From JBEBVQ01 sp964636205 (GTDB lineage Bacteria > Bacteroidota > Bacteroidia > Chitinophagales > Chitinophagaceae): 64,000 bases of DNA. This document shows positions 43,501 through 52,072 of this stretch, one piece after another. The notes under the pieces were generated by a model. The model worked only from the letters and a program-made list of their open reading frames with translations, had not been told where the DNA came from and did not search any database. The DNA lies in assembly GCA_964636205.1 (NCBI GenBank), contig CAZWPF010000002.1, forward strand, positions 1-64,000, written 5' to 3'. A program made the position numbers and the translations under genes. Numbering within the stretch: the stretch's first letter is position 1; the number at the start of each line of letters is the position of its first letter.

Positions 43501-43706
43501 ATAGCTCTTTCGATGGGCATAGCCACTGCTTTAGCAGAGGCATCGGCGTTCGCGCCCGTGTATCTTGCGGTAACCACCACAGAGGGCGGGACGATATCCG
43601 GGAATTGTGTAACAGGTAGCTGGACTAAAGCCAGTACCCCCAATAATGTTATGATAAGCGAAATCACCAGCGACAGCACAGGTCGCCGTATAAAAGTCTC
43701 AACCAT
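40563..43706 (-). CDS. RND efflux permease, HAE1/AcrB family
   Basis: A 1047-residue inner-membrane proton/drug antiporter. The N-terminus FIRRPVLSLVISLIITLLGV is the first membrane helix; twelve are expected, with two large periplasmic loops. Family motifs seen are PVTQFPDIVPPSVVVTARY, the proton-relay helix LVLAIGIVVDNAIVVVEAVH (the two aspartate-bearing TM4 pattern), GSGASGGTP-like loops and SQYESFLLPLPVLLSLPAGIFG, and the TM10-11 region MLIGLLGKNAILIVEFANQ. Length is standard. Substrates are not predictable; multidrug export in the HAE1 group is likely. Middle gene of the pump operon. Confidence 0.96.
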   Translation of the reverse strand: MVETFIRRPVLSLVISLIITLLGVLALVQLPVTQFPDIVPPSVVVTARYTGANADASAKAVAMPIERAINGVPGMTYMSTVTGNDGITMIQVFFEVGTDPDVAAVNVQNRVTTILDELPEEVIKAGVTTEKEVNSMLMYLNLTSADTTADEQFIFNFADINLLQELKRINGVGRAEIMGQQEYAMRVWLKPDRLVAYNVSTDEVIKALQDQNVEAAPGKTGESSGKNPRVLQYVLRYTGKLFEPKQYEELVLRAEADGSVLRLKDVADIEFGSMSYSMVSKTDGRPSASIMIKQRPGSNASEVIENIKTRMAELKETSFPPGMEYNMAYDVSRFLDASISEVIRTLIEAFLLVSLVVFIFLQDFRSTLIPALAVPVALIGALAFMHMLGFSINLLTLFALVLAIGIVVDNAIVVVEAVHVKMSEEHLPPREATIAAMKEISGAIVAITLVMSAVFVPVAFMSGPVGVFYRQFSLTLAIAIVISGINALTLTPALCAIMLKHSEPGKKGWLARFFVKFNKGYDKTSGGYRKLITRIAGRRLVTVGILVAFLFATWGSAVILPSGFIPTEDQGLIYVNVTTPPGATVERTEKVLDQIETVSRTIAGVENVTTLAGYSLVNEIAGASYGMGMINLVAWEDRETDIYDVIAQLEEKTRHINDARIEFFPPPTVTGFGNTSGFELRLLDRTGRGDIGQTAEVTNGFIEELKKAPEISNAFTSFDASFPQYMIHIDYDMAAKKGITVDNAMSTLQTLVGSFYATNFIRFNQMYKVMVQADPAYRSSPEDILKLYVKNDRGEMVPYSSFIKLERIYGPEQLTRYNMYTAAMINGDAAPGYSSGDAIKAVERVAQDYLPRGYSYEWSGMTREEIQSGNQALIIFLICLVFVYLLLSAQYESFLLPLPVLLSLPAGIFGAFLTLKMAGLENNIYAQVALVMLIGLLGKNAILIVEFANQRHKDGMTVMQAAIEGAVQRLRPILMTSFAFVAGLIPLCIATGAGAMGNRSIGTAAAGGMLLGTVFGVLIIPGLYVLFASFSERGWKRKMKKMPDEKL

Positions 43707-43747
43707 TTTTTTTGATTATGTTATATCGAAATACATTCCGGCAAATA

Positions 43748-44944
43748 CTACAGTGCCCTATCTCTTTTACCCTGATCACCGGATTGGTCTTTGGTAATCA
43801 ATTCAGGTTGGATCGTCTGACCGTCACGTAAGATTTGAACTCCTTCGTAAACGATCTTCTCGTTCGGTGTCAGTCCCGACTTTACCACATAGTACCTGTC
43901 GATCCGGTCAGCCGGCACAAAGGCCTTCATCCTAACCGTATTTGTTTCGTCTACGACAAATACATAGTTTCGATCCTGTATTTCGAAAACCGCTTTCTGG
44001 GGAACCAATAAAGCGTTGTTGATGGTTTTGGTAATAATTAATTTTCCGGTAGCCCCGTGTTTCAACAATTTCTGTGGATTTGGAAAATGAGCCCGAAACG
44101 CGATTGAACCGGTTTGTTCATCTATTTCACTTTCGGCGGGACTCACCTCTCCGGGCCATGGATAAACTGTACCATCTGCCAGTACAAGTCGAGCAGCGTT
44201 CTTTCTACCATCCATTTCCTCTGCCTGTATCAACTGAAAATATTCAGCTTCTGAAAGATTGAAATAAGCGTACATTGATTCAATATCAGAAATGGTAGTC
44301 AATAAAGAACCTTCTTCAAGTAAACTACCTTCCCTAAGGGGTAATCGATCGATCACCCCATCGAATGGCGCATAAATATTTGAATACGACAACCGCCGGG
44401 CAGCACTTAAACGAGCAGCCTTTGCCTGAGCCACCATCGCCTTTAGTGCATTGTACTTGGCCTCAGCCAGTTCGAGTTCAGTGTTGGAAATGATATTCTT
44501 GGCAACAAGCTTCTTAACCCTTTCGACTTCAACCTCGGCTACTTTTGCGTCTGCAACAGCACTTTCGTAAGCGGCTTCAGCCTTAATTAAAAGCATTCTA
44601 AACTCTTCATCATTGATCTTAAAAAGAAGCTGTCCTTTTCTGACCGGCTGACCTTCGTCGACATGAATTTTTTCCAAAATCCCTTCCACCCGAGTTCTCA
44701 GTTCTATATTCTTCTTCGCCTGTACATCTGCTACATACTGCAGTTCCAAGACTGTATCCTTCGTTTCGAGCACAATTACCGGGTAAGATTTACCGGATTC
44801 GTCCTCAGTCGCAGCTGTAGCTTTATTATTGGTACAGGACATCATGCTCAGTCCCGTTACGATCGGAATTATTAAGAACAACAATTTCTTCGTCTCAGAC
44901 AGTTCGGGTCGTGATATACGCCCGAAAATGGATTTGCTTTTCAT
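43748..44944 (-). CDS. RND efflux periplasmic adaptor (membrane fusion protein)
   Basis: A 398-residue periplasmic adaptor joining permease and outer channel. The signal peptide ends in SMMSC, so it is a lipoprotein. The lipoyl half VRTRVEGILEKIHVDEGQPVRKGQLL-type segment is followed by a coiled-coil hairpin (about 105-175), the second lipoyl half IYAPFDGVIDRL, and beta-barrel and membrane-proximal domains (NTVRMKAFVPADRID). First gene of the pump operon, 41 nt before the permease. A small secreted protein is encoded 130 nt further upstream on the same strand. No transcriptional regulator is adjacent. Confidence 0.94.
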   Translation of the reverse strand: MKSKSIFGRISRPELSETKKLLFLIIPIVTGLSMMSCTNNKATAATEDESGKSYPVIVLETKDTVLELQYVADVQAKKNIELRTRVEGILEKIHVDEGQPVRKGQLLFKINDEEFRMLLIKAEAAYESAVADAKVAEVEVERVKKLVAKNIISNTELELAEAKYNALKAMVAQAKAARLSAARRLSYSNIYAPFDGVIDRLPLREGSLLEEGSLLTTISDIESMYAYFNLSEAEYFQLIQAEEMDGRKNAARLVLADGTVYPWPGEVSPAESEIDEQTGSIAFRAHFPNPQKLLKHGATGKLIITKTINNALLVPQKAVFEIQDRNYVFVVDETNTVRMKAFVPADRIDRYYVVKSGLTPNEKIVYEGVQILRDGQTIQPELITKDQSGDQGKRDRAL

Positions 44945-45075
44945 GCTTATTTATAGTTGATATTCAGATATGCAGTAGGAATATGCGCACCGAAGTTGGT
45001 GGCAAATGATAAAAACAATCCGTCTGGCTCTAAAGAGAACCATACTGAATTGTCAAATTAAAACAGAAGCATTAA

Positions 45076-45450
45076 TCAAAAAGGAGTAAGCCTGACGATA
45101 AAGGAATAGCTGTCGGGCCGAATTTGAATGTCTGAATATCCGGGAAAGGAGTGAATAGTTGAGGCTGCAACCTGTCTTTCAGTTTTCGGCTGGTTGATGA
45201 TTGCACTATATTCTGAAATATGTCGTTTGTAAACTTCAGGGCGACGGGTTGGCGCACCTTCTTCACAAAACACATAATTATCTTCATCGAAAATTTCGGT
45301 GCATTCGAAATCTGAAACGGCCATCAGGTCGGACTCATCAAAGAATATTGCGGAATCGAATTCGCTTCCATTCTCCATGATATGAGAATGGGCTGTTACA
45401 CTGAAAAATGTAACCAGGGGCAACAATATCTTTAGAAGCAAAATGCGCAT
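45076..45450 (-). CDS. Small secreted protein of unknown function
   Basis: A 124-residue protein with an N-terminal signal peptide (about 1-20, RILLLKILLPLVTFFSVTA). The mature part is acidic, with two cysteines (FECTEIFDEDNYVFC) that could form a disulfide, and a basic middle (APTRRPEVYKRH). I do not recognise a family. It has its own promoter box (TATCTTTG, about 46 nt upstream), which argues that it is real. It lies 130 nt upstream of the efflux operon on the same strand and might be co-regulated with it. A shorter frame at 45072-45287 in another frame is an overlap and is not used. Confidence 0.6.
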   Translation of the reverse strand: MRILLLKILLPLVTFFSVTAHSHIMENGSEFDSAIFFDESDLMAVSDFECTEIFDEDNYVFCEEGAPTRRPEVYKRHISEYSAIINQPKTERQVAASTIHSFPGYSDIQIRPDSYSFIVRLTPF

Positions 45451-45496
45451 GAAAACTGCCGTTTCGGGACACCTTTGTATTTATAAAAAGGCACCA

Positions 45497-45504
45497 CAAA
45501 GATA
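45497..45504 (-). promoter_or_regulatory. -7 promoter box of the small secreted protein and perhaps the efflux operon
   Basis: TATCTTTG on the minus strand, 46 nt upstream of the start at 45450. No stronger box was seen directly before the adaptor gene, so it may serve the pump as well. Confidence 0.45.
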
Positions 45505-45604
45505 GTCCATTAGTTCCCGGTCTTATTTGAAACCAATGTTAAATGTTTATGAAATAATGGGTTTCAGGCTTTGATTTGCTAAATCGAATTGACTCCATAG
45601 GATC

Positions 45605-47731
45605 CTACTGATGCAGTTCCTTAAAGCGCTCCAAAACGTTCCGTAAATGGGCAGCGAAAGCAGCCGGTGCTGTTGGATAGGAAACGCCCTTATCTGCAAG
45701 CAACACCCCGTTTTCATCTACAAAAAAGTAAAAAGGCTGTGTATTAGAATTGAACTTTGACACTTGCAGATCGACGTTCTTATCGCCAAGTGTTTCAATA
45801 TTTGTGTTCAGCACTTTTGAGAAATAACGGTCTGATTCCGGCAGTTTCACCGAGCGGATATCTACAAACAAAGATGCGATGATAAACTCATTTTTCATCA
45901 AGTCAAGCACTTCGGGGTTCGACCATACCTCTGCTTCAAACTTCCGACAGTTAACGCAGTTTACACCCGTAAAATCGATCATCACAGGTTTTTTCAATGC
46001 TTTCGCAGCAGCCAACGCTTCTTCGTAATCGTAGTAAGTAACCAGATGATAGTTCAAGACTACTGCGGGTTCGTAGATCTTCATTTGCTCTACAAATTTA
46101 ACCGGCTTAATTGCTCCATACTCTTCGCTATGACCGGCATTGTTGCTACCACCACCGCGATTGAGAATAAACTCTTGAGTACCCATCGGTGGGATAAATG
46201 CGCCCATACCGTGGAGTGGCGCCCCCCACATACCGGGTAGGAGATAAAAGCCAAATACGATTGCGGCCAGACCGAAAAACAGTCTGGGCACCTTTAAATA
46301 AGGCAGACCCCAATCATTTTTTGGCAACTCGCTATCATGAGAAAAGCGAATCAATCCCAATAAATACATACCCAATGCGAAGGATAAAGTCATCCATATC
46401 GCAATGAATATCTCCCTATCCAGCAAACGCCACCCTTCCTGCAAGTCGGCATTCGACAAAAATTTGAAAGCTAAGGCTAGCTCTACGAAACCGAAAGTTA
46501 CTTTCACAGCATTCAGCCATCCGCCCGACTTCCCTAATTCATTCAGCATAGAAGGGAACAAAGCGAATAAAGTGAATGGCAATGCCAAACCCAATCCGAA
46601 TCCGAAGAATCCCAATAAAGGACCCAATTTACCACCGTTCTGAATCGAAACCACCAAATTTCCGATAAATGGCACCGTACAAGAGAAGGATACAATTACC
46701 AGGGTAAGCGCCATAAAGAATATACCGAGAAAGCTCTGCATATTGGCTTTGCTATCCATCTTGGTTGCCCAGGATGAAGGCAAATTAATTTCAAAGGCAC
46801 CTAGGAAGGAAATACCGAAGATGAGGAAGATCACAAAGAACACCAGGTTCACGATCCAATTGGTCGAAAATGCATGCAATGCATCCGGCCCTAAAAACGC
46901 TGAGAGTAATCCGCCGATAAAAGTAAAAATGAAAATAATCGACAAGGAATATTGTAAAGCAATTTTAATACCCGATTTCCGGTCCTTGCTCCTTTTCAAG
47001 AAGAAGCTTACCGTCATAGGCAGCATGGCAAATACACAAGGTGTAATCACGGATAGCAGTCCATTACCTAATCCGCTTAAAAACAATGCAAACCTAGAAG
47101 TATATGTCTGTTGTTCTGCTGTAGTTCGCAGTTCCTGTTCTTCTATTATTGCATTGGGCTTCACTTCTGTATGGTCAGCAGCGGGTACTACAGCAAGATC
47201 AGCGGAATCAATTGTGGCAGTTGGCTCTACTTCAGCTACAGCCGGGGCGCCGTCTATATCATTAATGGTAAATTTAAAATTCTGCCTGGCAGGCGGAAGG
47301 CACATTTCGTCGGTACAAACCTGATATTCATGGGTACCCTCTATTGTAGTGTTGGTCTTTACGGTGACCTTTTGGCGGTAGCTCACCTTGCCATAAAAAT
47401 AAGTAACCTCACCGTCAATACCGTCCATTTCACCGGTTTTGGAAGAACCAGTCTCGGAGACGGAACCAACTAAGCTATAATTCGGATTAGGATTAAAACT
47501 AAACTCCGGGGGAAGCTGCAAACCGTCACCTCCGGGGTTTAGTGACCAGATATGCCAGCCATCCTTCAGGCTCAATTGAAAAACCAGTTCGTATTGCTGA
47601 TCACCAATTTTCTTAACCTCATATTTCCAGGTAGTAGGATCCTGAATAATCTGCGCCTGAAGTGTACCGACATTCCCAAAAAACAGAATTGTCGTCAACG
47701 CCAGTAGGATCTTGAATAGTCTTATCATCAT
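45605..47731 (-). CDS. dsbD: Thiol:disulfide interchange protein DsbD (CcdA-fusion)
   Basis: A 708-residue membrane protein that passes electrons from cytoplasmic thioredoxin to periplasmic thiols. Layout: signal peptide (1-26); N-terminal DsbD-alpha-like domain (about 30-160, with KDGWHIWSLNPGGDGLQL and cysteines in YQVCTDEMCLPP); linker; eight-helix CcdA-like membrane core (about 215-500; FLSGLGNGLLSVITPCVFAM with its membrane cysteine and FSCTVPFIG); C-terminal thioredoxin domain with C592-V-N-C595 in TGVNCVNCRKF. This is the full three-part electron path. A copy of its first domain is encoded just upstream (47789-48262). Confidence 0.93.
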   Translation of the reverse strand: MMIRLFKILLALTTILFFGNVGTLQAQIIQDPTTWKYEVKKIGDQQYELVFQLSLKDGWHIWSLNPGGDGLQLPPEFSFNPNPNYSLVGSVSETGSSKTGEMDGIDGEVTYFYGKVSYRQKVTVKTNTTIEGTHEYQVCTDEMCLPPARQNFKFTINDIDGAPAVAEVEPTATIDSADLAVVPAADHTEVKPNAIIEEQELRTTAEQQTYTSRFALFLSGLGNGLLSVITPCVFAMLPMTVSFFLKRSKDRKSGIKIALQYSLSIIFIFTFIGGLLSAFLGPDALHAFSTNWIVNLVFFVIFLIFGISFLGAFEINLPSSWATKMDSKANMQSFLGIFFMALTLVIVSFSCTVPFIGNLVVSIQNGGKLGPLLGFFGFGLGLALPFTLFALFPSMLNELGKSGGWLNAVKVTFGFVELALAFKFLSNADLQEGWRLLDREIFIAIWMTLSFALGMYLLGLIRFSHDSELPKNDWGLPYLKVPRLFFGLAAIVFGFYLLPGMWGAPLHGMGAFIPPMGTQEFILNRGGGSNNAGHSEEYGAIKPVKFVEQMKIYEPAVVLNYHLVTYYDYEEALAAAKALKKPVMIDFTGVNCVNCRKFEAEVWSNPEVLDLMKNEFIIASLFVDIRSVKLPESDRYFSKVLNTNIETLGDKNVDLQVSKFNSNTQPFYFFVDENGVLLADKGVSYPTAPAAFAAHLRNVLERFKELHQ

Positions 47732-47788
47732 TCCGATTACTTATCTAAATATATAATGGGGGTAATCTATGAATACCTCCCGGCACAT

Positions 47789-48262
47789 TTAACGATCTGG
47801 AGCAACTTGTATCACAAACTCTTTTTCCACCGGGGGCAAACACATCATATCGTTACACACTTGATAAATATGCCTGCCTGCTATCCTTCTCAGTTGTTGG
47901 TCAATTTTTATCGACTGACGGTATTTCACCTGATTGCTAAAATAACGCACAGCTCCATCGATCCCCTCCATCTCTGCGGTTACCACCGTTCCTTCTTCAA
48001 CTATACTACCTACCAGATTCAGTCCTTCGGCTTTGTCAAATTCGAAAGAAGGTGCAATCTGAAAACCGTCTCCTCCGGGATCCATAGCCCAGATATGCCA
48101 ACCACTATCCAGATTCACGGTAAACTCGCAATATGCGAGATCATCTATTTGAACCAAATCATATTTCCATGATGTCGGATCCAAAATTTGATTCTGGCCG
48201 CATACCGATATGGTGCCGAGGCAACATAACACGATCAAATACAAACTTCTGAAAAAAACCAT
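47789..48262 (-). CDS. Stand-alone DsbD N-terminal (alpha) domain protein
   Basis: A 157-residue secreted paralogue of the first domain of the adjacent DsbD. After a signal peptide (1-22) it matches that domain throughout: DSGWHIWAMDPGGDGFQIAP against KDGWHIWSLNPGGDGLQLPP, EGIDGAVRYFSNQVKYRQ against DGIDGEVTYFYGKVSYRQ, and YQVCNDMMCLPP against YQVCTDEMCLPP. The redox cysteine pair is kept, so it should be able to receive electrons from DsbD or deliver them to a periplasmic target. It lies 57 nt upstream of dsbD and is probably in the same transcript. The pair looks like a tandem domain duplication. Confidence 0.87.
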   Translation of the reverse strand: MVFFRSLYLIVLCCLGTISVCGQNQILDPTSWKYDLVQIDDLAYCEFTVNLDSGWHIWAMDPGGDGFQIAPSFEFDKAEGLNLVGSIVEEGTVVTAEMEGIDGAVRYFSNQVKYRQSIKIDQQLRRIAGRHIYQVCNDMMCLPPVEKEFVIQVAPDR

Positions 48263-48376
48263 AAAGGAAACCTTAAATTAAGATTTATTCAGTCGATACG
48301 CTGATCAGCTCTTGCCAATATCCGGTATTCAAAGGGATTTTGCCAGTTTGATTATCAGGTTTAGCGATATTTTAAC

Positions 48377-49063
48377 TTAAAGTGAAAAGGCTTCGAGTAT
48401 CGCCCTACCGTCGATATTTCCTAAAATATCACTGCATGCCCTTTCCGGGTGCGGCATCATACCGTACACATTTCTAGTTTCGTTGCAAATACCGGCTATA
48501 TTGTTGCATGCACCATTAGGATTGGAATTGATATGCACTTCGCCGTGCTCATCGCAATAGCGAAATACCACCTGATTGTTTTCTTCCAATTTGGCTAATG
48601 TTGCTGCATCTGCAAAGTATCTTCCCTCCCCGTGTGCGACCGGAATCTTTAGCGGTTTCGGAGCAATGTGTCGGCCAATAATATTGCCGGTATGTTCAGA
48701 TTTGATGTAAACATTTTTGCAAACAAACTTCTGATGATCGTTCTGAAGCAAAACACCCGGCAATAAACCGGCTTCACATAAAATCTGAAAACCGTTACAA
48801 ACACCGAGCACCTTTCCACCCTCTTGTGCAAAGCGAATTACCTGTTCCATCATCGGACTAAAACGAGCGAGCGCACCACAACGCAGATAATCGCCGTAAG
48901 AAAACCCACCGGGCAAAACAATACAGTCCTCCTGCGAAAACATGCTGAGATCTTTGTCCTTATGCCAAAGCATTACTACCTCCTGCCCCAGGTCGTCCTG
49001 CAAAGCATGCATCATGTCCCGATCGCAGTTGGATCCGGGGAATACAATAATTCCGAATTTCAT
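48377..49063 (-). CDS. purQ: Phosphoribosylformylglycinamidine synthase subunit PurQ
   Basis: The glutaminase subunit of FGAM synthase in purine synthesis. The 228-residue length fits. The class I amidotransferase triad is visible: C89 in VLGVCNGFQIL, and the His/Glu pair in MPHPERAC near the C-terminus. KFGIIVFPGSNCDRD and VLPGGFSYGDYLRCGA are family-specific. PurL and PurS are not adjacent; purC lies about 5 kb away on the other strand and purA about 10 kb away. It is 107 nt downstream of the DUF6427 gene. Confidence 0.95.
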   Translation of the reverse strand: MKFGIIVFPGSNCDRDMMHALQDDLGQEVVMLWHKDKDLSMFSQEDCIVLPGGFSYGDYLRCGALARFSPMMEQVIRFAQEGGKVLGVCNGFQILCEAGLLPGVLLQNDHQKFVCKNVYIKSEHTGNIIGRHIAPKPLKIPVAHGEGRYFADAATLAKLEENNQVVFRYCDEHGEVHINSNPNGACNNIAGICNETRNVYGMMPHPERACSDILGNIDGRAILEAFSL

Positions 49064-49170
49064 TTGAGAGCTATTATATCTATTATATTTAACTTCAAGG
49101 CAATACGCCTGGAATTTTCTTCAATTAATAATCAAAATCATTTGCGATCAAGCAAATAATGTCTGCGAAG

Positions 49171-50145
49171 TTATCCGATATATGGCAACTGGCAAAACAC
49201 CATTAATCCCAGCATCAGCCAGATCACGGCGTATGCAAGTTTCGGATACTTTTCCCAGTAAATCGGTTGTACTATAATCAAGGTTGATGCAGGTATAGCC
49301 AGCAAGCCACCACCCTTTTGCACTAACAGAAAACCAACCGCGACGGTCATCACGGCTAAGCAAACCACAAATGCCCAACTTCTTCTTACAAATACTGCTG
49401 CCCTCAATAATTGTTGTTGCAATACAAACAGACCTACTCCGCAAAGTAAGATGAGTACAATTACGGTTACGAGGGTATATATCGACCAGTTAAACGGACT
49501 GAATTGGATGGAGTCGGGCCATGCATGTAGTTCCCCCAGTCGGTCGGTTAAAAACAATATCCCACTCAGAAAATAAACCGGTGTAACCAGACCCAAAACT
49601 ATAATCAGCCATTCTCGTGGATTAAATGACCGAAGCAACAAAAGTGAAATAAAAAGCAACGGAATTAATCCGACTATACCGAAATGGAACAACATTGCCA
49701 GTCCCACCAGTAAGCCGGCATTATATATATACTTGCGTTGGTTTGCCGGCTGCGAAAAGCGCAACATCATATCCAGCGCACCTAACAGACACCAATTGGC
49801 GATTAGGATGTTAGAAAACTGTGCTAACCCGGGGTATAATGCGGTCAAGGTTAGAAAACCAAACACCGGAATATGTGTTGGCTTGGCTGCCAATCGCCTT
49901 CTGATAACGATAGTATTCAGGTATAAAGCCTGAATAAAAAGCATTAATACTGCCAATAAGGTAAATGCAAATGCATTCTCTCCCAACAGAAATCGCAATC
50001 CTGCCAGGATAAAATTATACACGGGCAATCCTTCCACCGGCTCCGGCAATAAGGGATGTGACAGTGCCGGTAACCTTATCAGCAAAGAATAGATAAATAA
50101 TATCAGTACGGTAAATGGGCTATTATTCCGGATTAGTTGCAGCAC
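49171..50145 (-). CDS. DUF6427-type polytopic membrane protein
   Basis: A 324-residue inner-membrane protein with about nine hydrophobic segments. The N-terminal pattern IRNNSPFTVLILFIYSLLIRLPAL followed by FLLGENAFAFTLLAVLMLFIQALYLN and a HFGIVGLIPLLF segment is that of the DUF6427 family of Bacteroidota, whose function is unknown. It starts 15 nt after the 488-residue secreted protein and is probably translationally linked to it. The family has been found near T9SS or gliding genes in other genomes; I cannot confirm that here. Confidence 0.75.
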   Translation of the reverse strand: MLQLIRNNSPFTVLILFIYSLLIRLPALSHPLLPEPVEGLPVYNFILAGLRFLLGENAFAFTLLAVLMLFIQALYLNTIVIRRRLAAKPTHIPVFGFLTLTALYPGLAQFSNILIANWCLLGALDMMLRFSQPANQRKYIYNAGLLVGLAMLFHFGIVGLIPLLFISLLLLRSFNPREWLIIVLGLVTPVYFLSGILFLTDRLGELHAWPDSIQFSPFNWSIYTLVTVIVLILLCGVGLFVLQQQLLRAAVFVRRSWAFVVCLAVMTVAVGFLLVQKGGGLLAIPASTLIIVQPIYWEKYPKLAYAVIWLMLGLMVFCQLPYIG

Positions 50146-50160
50146 AAAGCGATGTTTGTA

Positions 50161-51627
50161 TTAAAATATAATCTTTGCAAAGCATATTTGTCGCTTATAC
50201 AAGCAGGGAATTACCATTTCTCGCGCGGCCACCTGCTTACCTGCACGTGGTAACCAATCGGGATCTTCGTTGGTACCGGCTGCCAGAGATCGCATCGCAA
50301 TCTGACCGTTCGCATCGACCGAGGCCAATTGAATCCGACTGCGCACGGCGTTATAGTCATTAAACAAAAATCCGAGGGATCCGCCGGTATTCAACAAAGC
50401 GAAGGAGGAGAATACCCCGCCGTCTTCCTGCGAGTACTGATCCTTTCTGATAAAAGATTGCCATTCGCGACTGCCGTTGGCATCGTAGGAGATAACCAGG
50501 ATATCTCCGTAATAATATTCTCTGACGGTGGCTCCCATAAACGGGCCATAGGCATACATCGAATAATATCCCCATCGGGGCGAATAAGCAGAATTCCGAG
50601 ATGACAGGAAGAAATTCTCAGCGATCATTACAAAACCACCGTCATTCTTCACAATAACATTCCGAACAAAATAATTATTAAAAGCCTTCTTCTGATTCCG
50701 TTCTCCCGCCGCTGCCCTTGTACGATCGTCCAAAGGAATCAATCGCTGTTGCTGAATTGTATGAGTATTTAAATCATAATATCCGAACAACAGACCATCG
50801 TAGTTTCCTGCTTTCTTCTCAGAATAAAAACCACCCAGATATATGCGTTTAGAAATGGGATCCGCTTTAATATAAGAACCGGTTGCGTAGTTATCTTCCA
50901 GATCAAATTGTGCATGTTTAAAACTGCGATCTTCGGGTTTGATAGTCAGCAACCATAGCCTCTCAGCATAATCTCTGGAGCCAGAAGGGGTGAAAGCAGT
51001 GAGACATACCGTGCCATTGTCCAGAACAATCCCTGAGCCGGCAGCCAATTTTGCGGGTGCTTCGAATGTAGCCTGCGTCTTCTTTTTGGCAGTCAGTCCA
51101 CTATCGGTCCAAGTCGCCGAAAACTGCAAATTACTCCCCTTCGCAGTCAGGTTGTACACTACGATAGAGGATTTATTCTCAGAGACAGCGGATTTGAAAT
51201 ACTCCCTGTTCTGTCCAAATACCCCCATACTCGCTTGCGCCAGGGCAACAGGCCTTTTTATCAGGCGACCTTGTTCGTCGAGGACAGCCCCGTATTGAAC
51301 GATTTTTCCGCTTTCCAAGGCTTGATAAAGAACCAAAATCCTATCAGGATATGTTACAAAACGAGTCTCATATATTTTTGGAGGGAAAAAATCCAAAATC
51401 ACCGTAGCCAGGCGATTCATGGAATCATCGTAAATATCAAGAAAATACCCATCACTCCCGGAGCGGTAGGTGAACAACCGACCACCGGTTTTACCCACGA
51501 CCGAATAATCGCCTGATCGCAGATCAAACTTCTCATACGCACTGTAGATTACCTCCTGAGCGTCAGCTCTTCCGGAAAGTAATCCTCCGAGTAGGAATAT
51601 AAAAATCCAGTGTAGGTTCTTCATCAT
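50161..51627 (-). CDS. Secreted beta-rich protein of unknown function
   Basis: A 488-residue protein with a signal peptide (about 1-24, LLGGLLSGRADAQ) and no T9SS sorting domain or lipobox. The mature part consists of repeated strand-turn elements, for example RIYLGGFYSEKKAGNYDGLLFGYYDLNTHTIQ and DILVISYDANGSREWQSFI, which suggests a beta-propeller of about seven blades. It probably stays in the periplasm or on the outer membrane. I do not recognise a characterised relative. It sits between a small lipoprotein gene (36 nt upstream) and the DUF6427 gene (15 nt downstream), and the three look like one operon. Confidence 0.72.
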   Translation of the reverse strand: MMKNLHWIFIFLLGGLLSGRADAQEVIYSAYEKFDLRSGDYSVVGKTGGRLFTYRSGSDGYFLDIYDDSMNRLATVILDFFPPKIYETRFVTYPDRILVLYQALESGKIVQYGAVLDEQGRLIKRPVALAQASMGVFGQNREYFKSAVSENKSSIVVYNLTAKGSNLQFSATWTDSGLTAKKKTQATFEAPAKLAAGSGIVLDNGTVCLTAFTPSGSRDYAERLWLLTIKPEDRSFKHAQFDLEDNYATGSYIKADPISKRIYLGGFYSEKKAGNYDGLLFGYYDLNTHTIQQQRLIPLDDRTRAAAGERNQKKAFNNYFVRNVIVKNDGGFVMIAENFFLSSRNSAYSPRWGYYSMYAYGPFMGATVREYYYGDILVISYDANGSREWQSFIRKDQYSQEDGGVFSSFALLNTGGSLGFLFNDYNAVRSRIQLASVDANGQIAMRSLAAGTNEDPDWLPRAGKQVAAREMVIPCLYKRQICFAKIIF

Positions 51628-51663
51628 TTTAAGATTGATCCGGCATCCGGCTATGATACATTG

Positions 51664-51900
51664 TTATTTTCCAGCATCTCTGGCTGCGACTATTGAGTCG
51701 GCTTTAACCTTAACCTCGATCGCCATTCGCTTTTCCAGATCTTCTAAATAATGACGGTTAAGTTCGTCGATACGCTCAGCAACGATAGAATCAATCTTAG
51801 CATTAGCCTCGTTTTCAGTATATCCTTCCTGTTTGGAGCCGCAAGCAGACAACCATATACAAGAAACAACTGTAATTCCTGTCATTAGATACCTCATCAT
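51664..51900 (-). CDS. Small coiled-coil lipoprotein
   Basis: A 78-residue lipoprotein. The signal peptide ends in WLSAC, a good lipobox, leaving a mature part of about 58 residues that is highly charged and helical (ENEANAKIDSIVAERIDELNRHYLEDLEKRM), probably a coiled coil. It resembles small Lpp-like or secretion-associated lipoproteins only in size. It begins an apparent three-gene operon with the 488-residue secreted protein and DUF6427. A perfect promoter box lies 23 nt upstream. Confidence 0.75.
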   Translation of the reverse strand: MMRYLMTGITVVSCIWLSACGSKQEGYTENEANAKIDSIVAERIDELNRHYLEDLEKRMAIEVKVKADSIVAARDAGK

Positions 51901-51923
51901 AAAATCTGCGTTGAATTGAACTG

Positions 51924-51931
51924 CAAATTTA
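51924..51931 (-). promoter_or_regulatory. -7 promoter box of the lipoprotein operon
   Basis: TAAATTTG on the minus strand, 23 nt upstream of the lipoprotein start. Confidence 0.5.
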
Positions 51932-52072
51932 TCATAAAGAAAATGGTTAAAATATGCTAAATATGCAATAAATTTAAAGCCGCAGCATATTTAACAACTG
52001 TTTTAATAGATACCTGGTCTGGATAAAGGAACTTTGCTATATACTAATTGAGCGTACATTATTAAACTCATC

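Noticed and set aside
45072..45287. 71-codon minus-strand frame overlapping the small secreted protein
   Set aside because: The competing 124-codon frame has a signal peptide and a promoter box; this one has neither.
49097..49112. GGCAATACGCC near purQ, similar to half of the palindromic repeat
   Set aside because: Only ten or eleven bases match and no inverted partner is present; too short to call a repeat copy.
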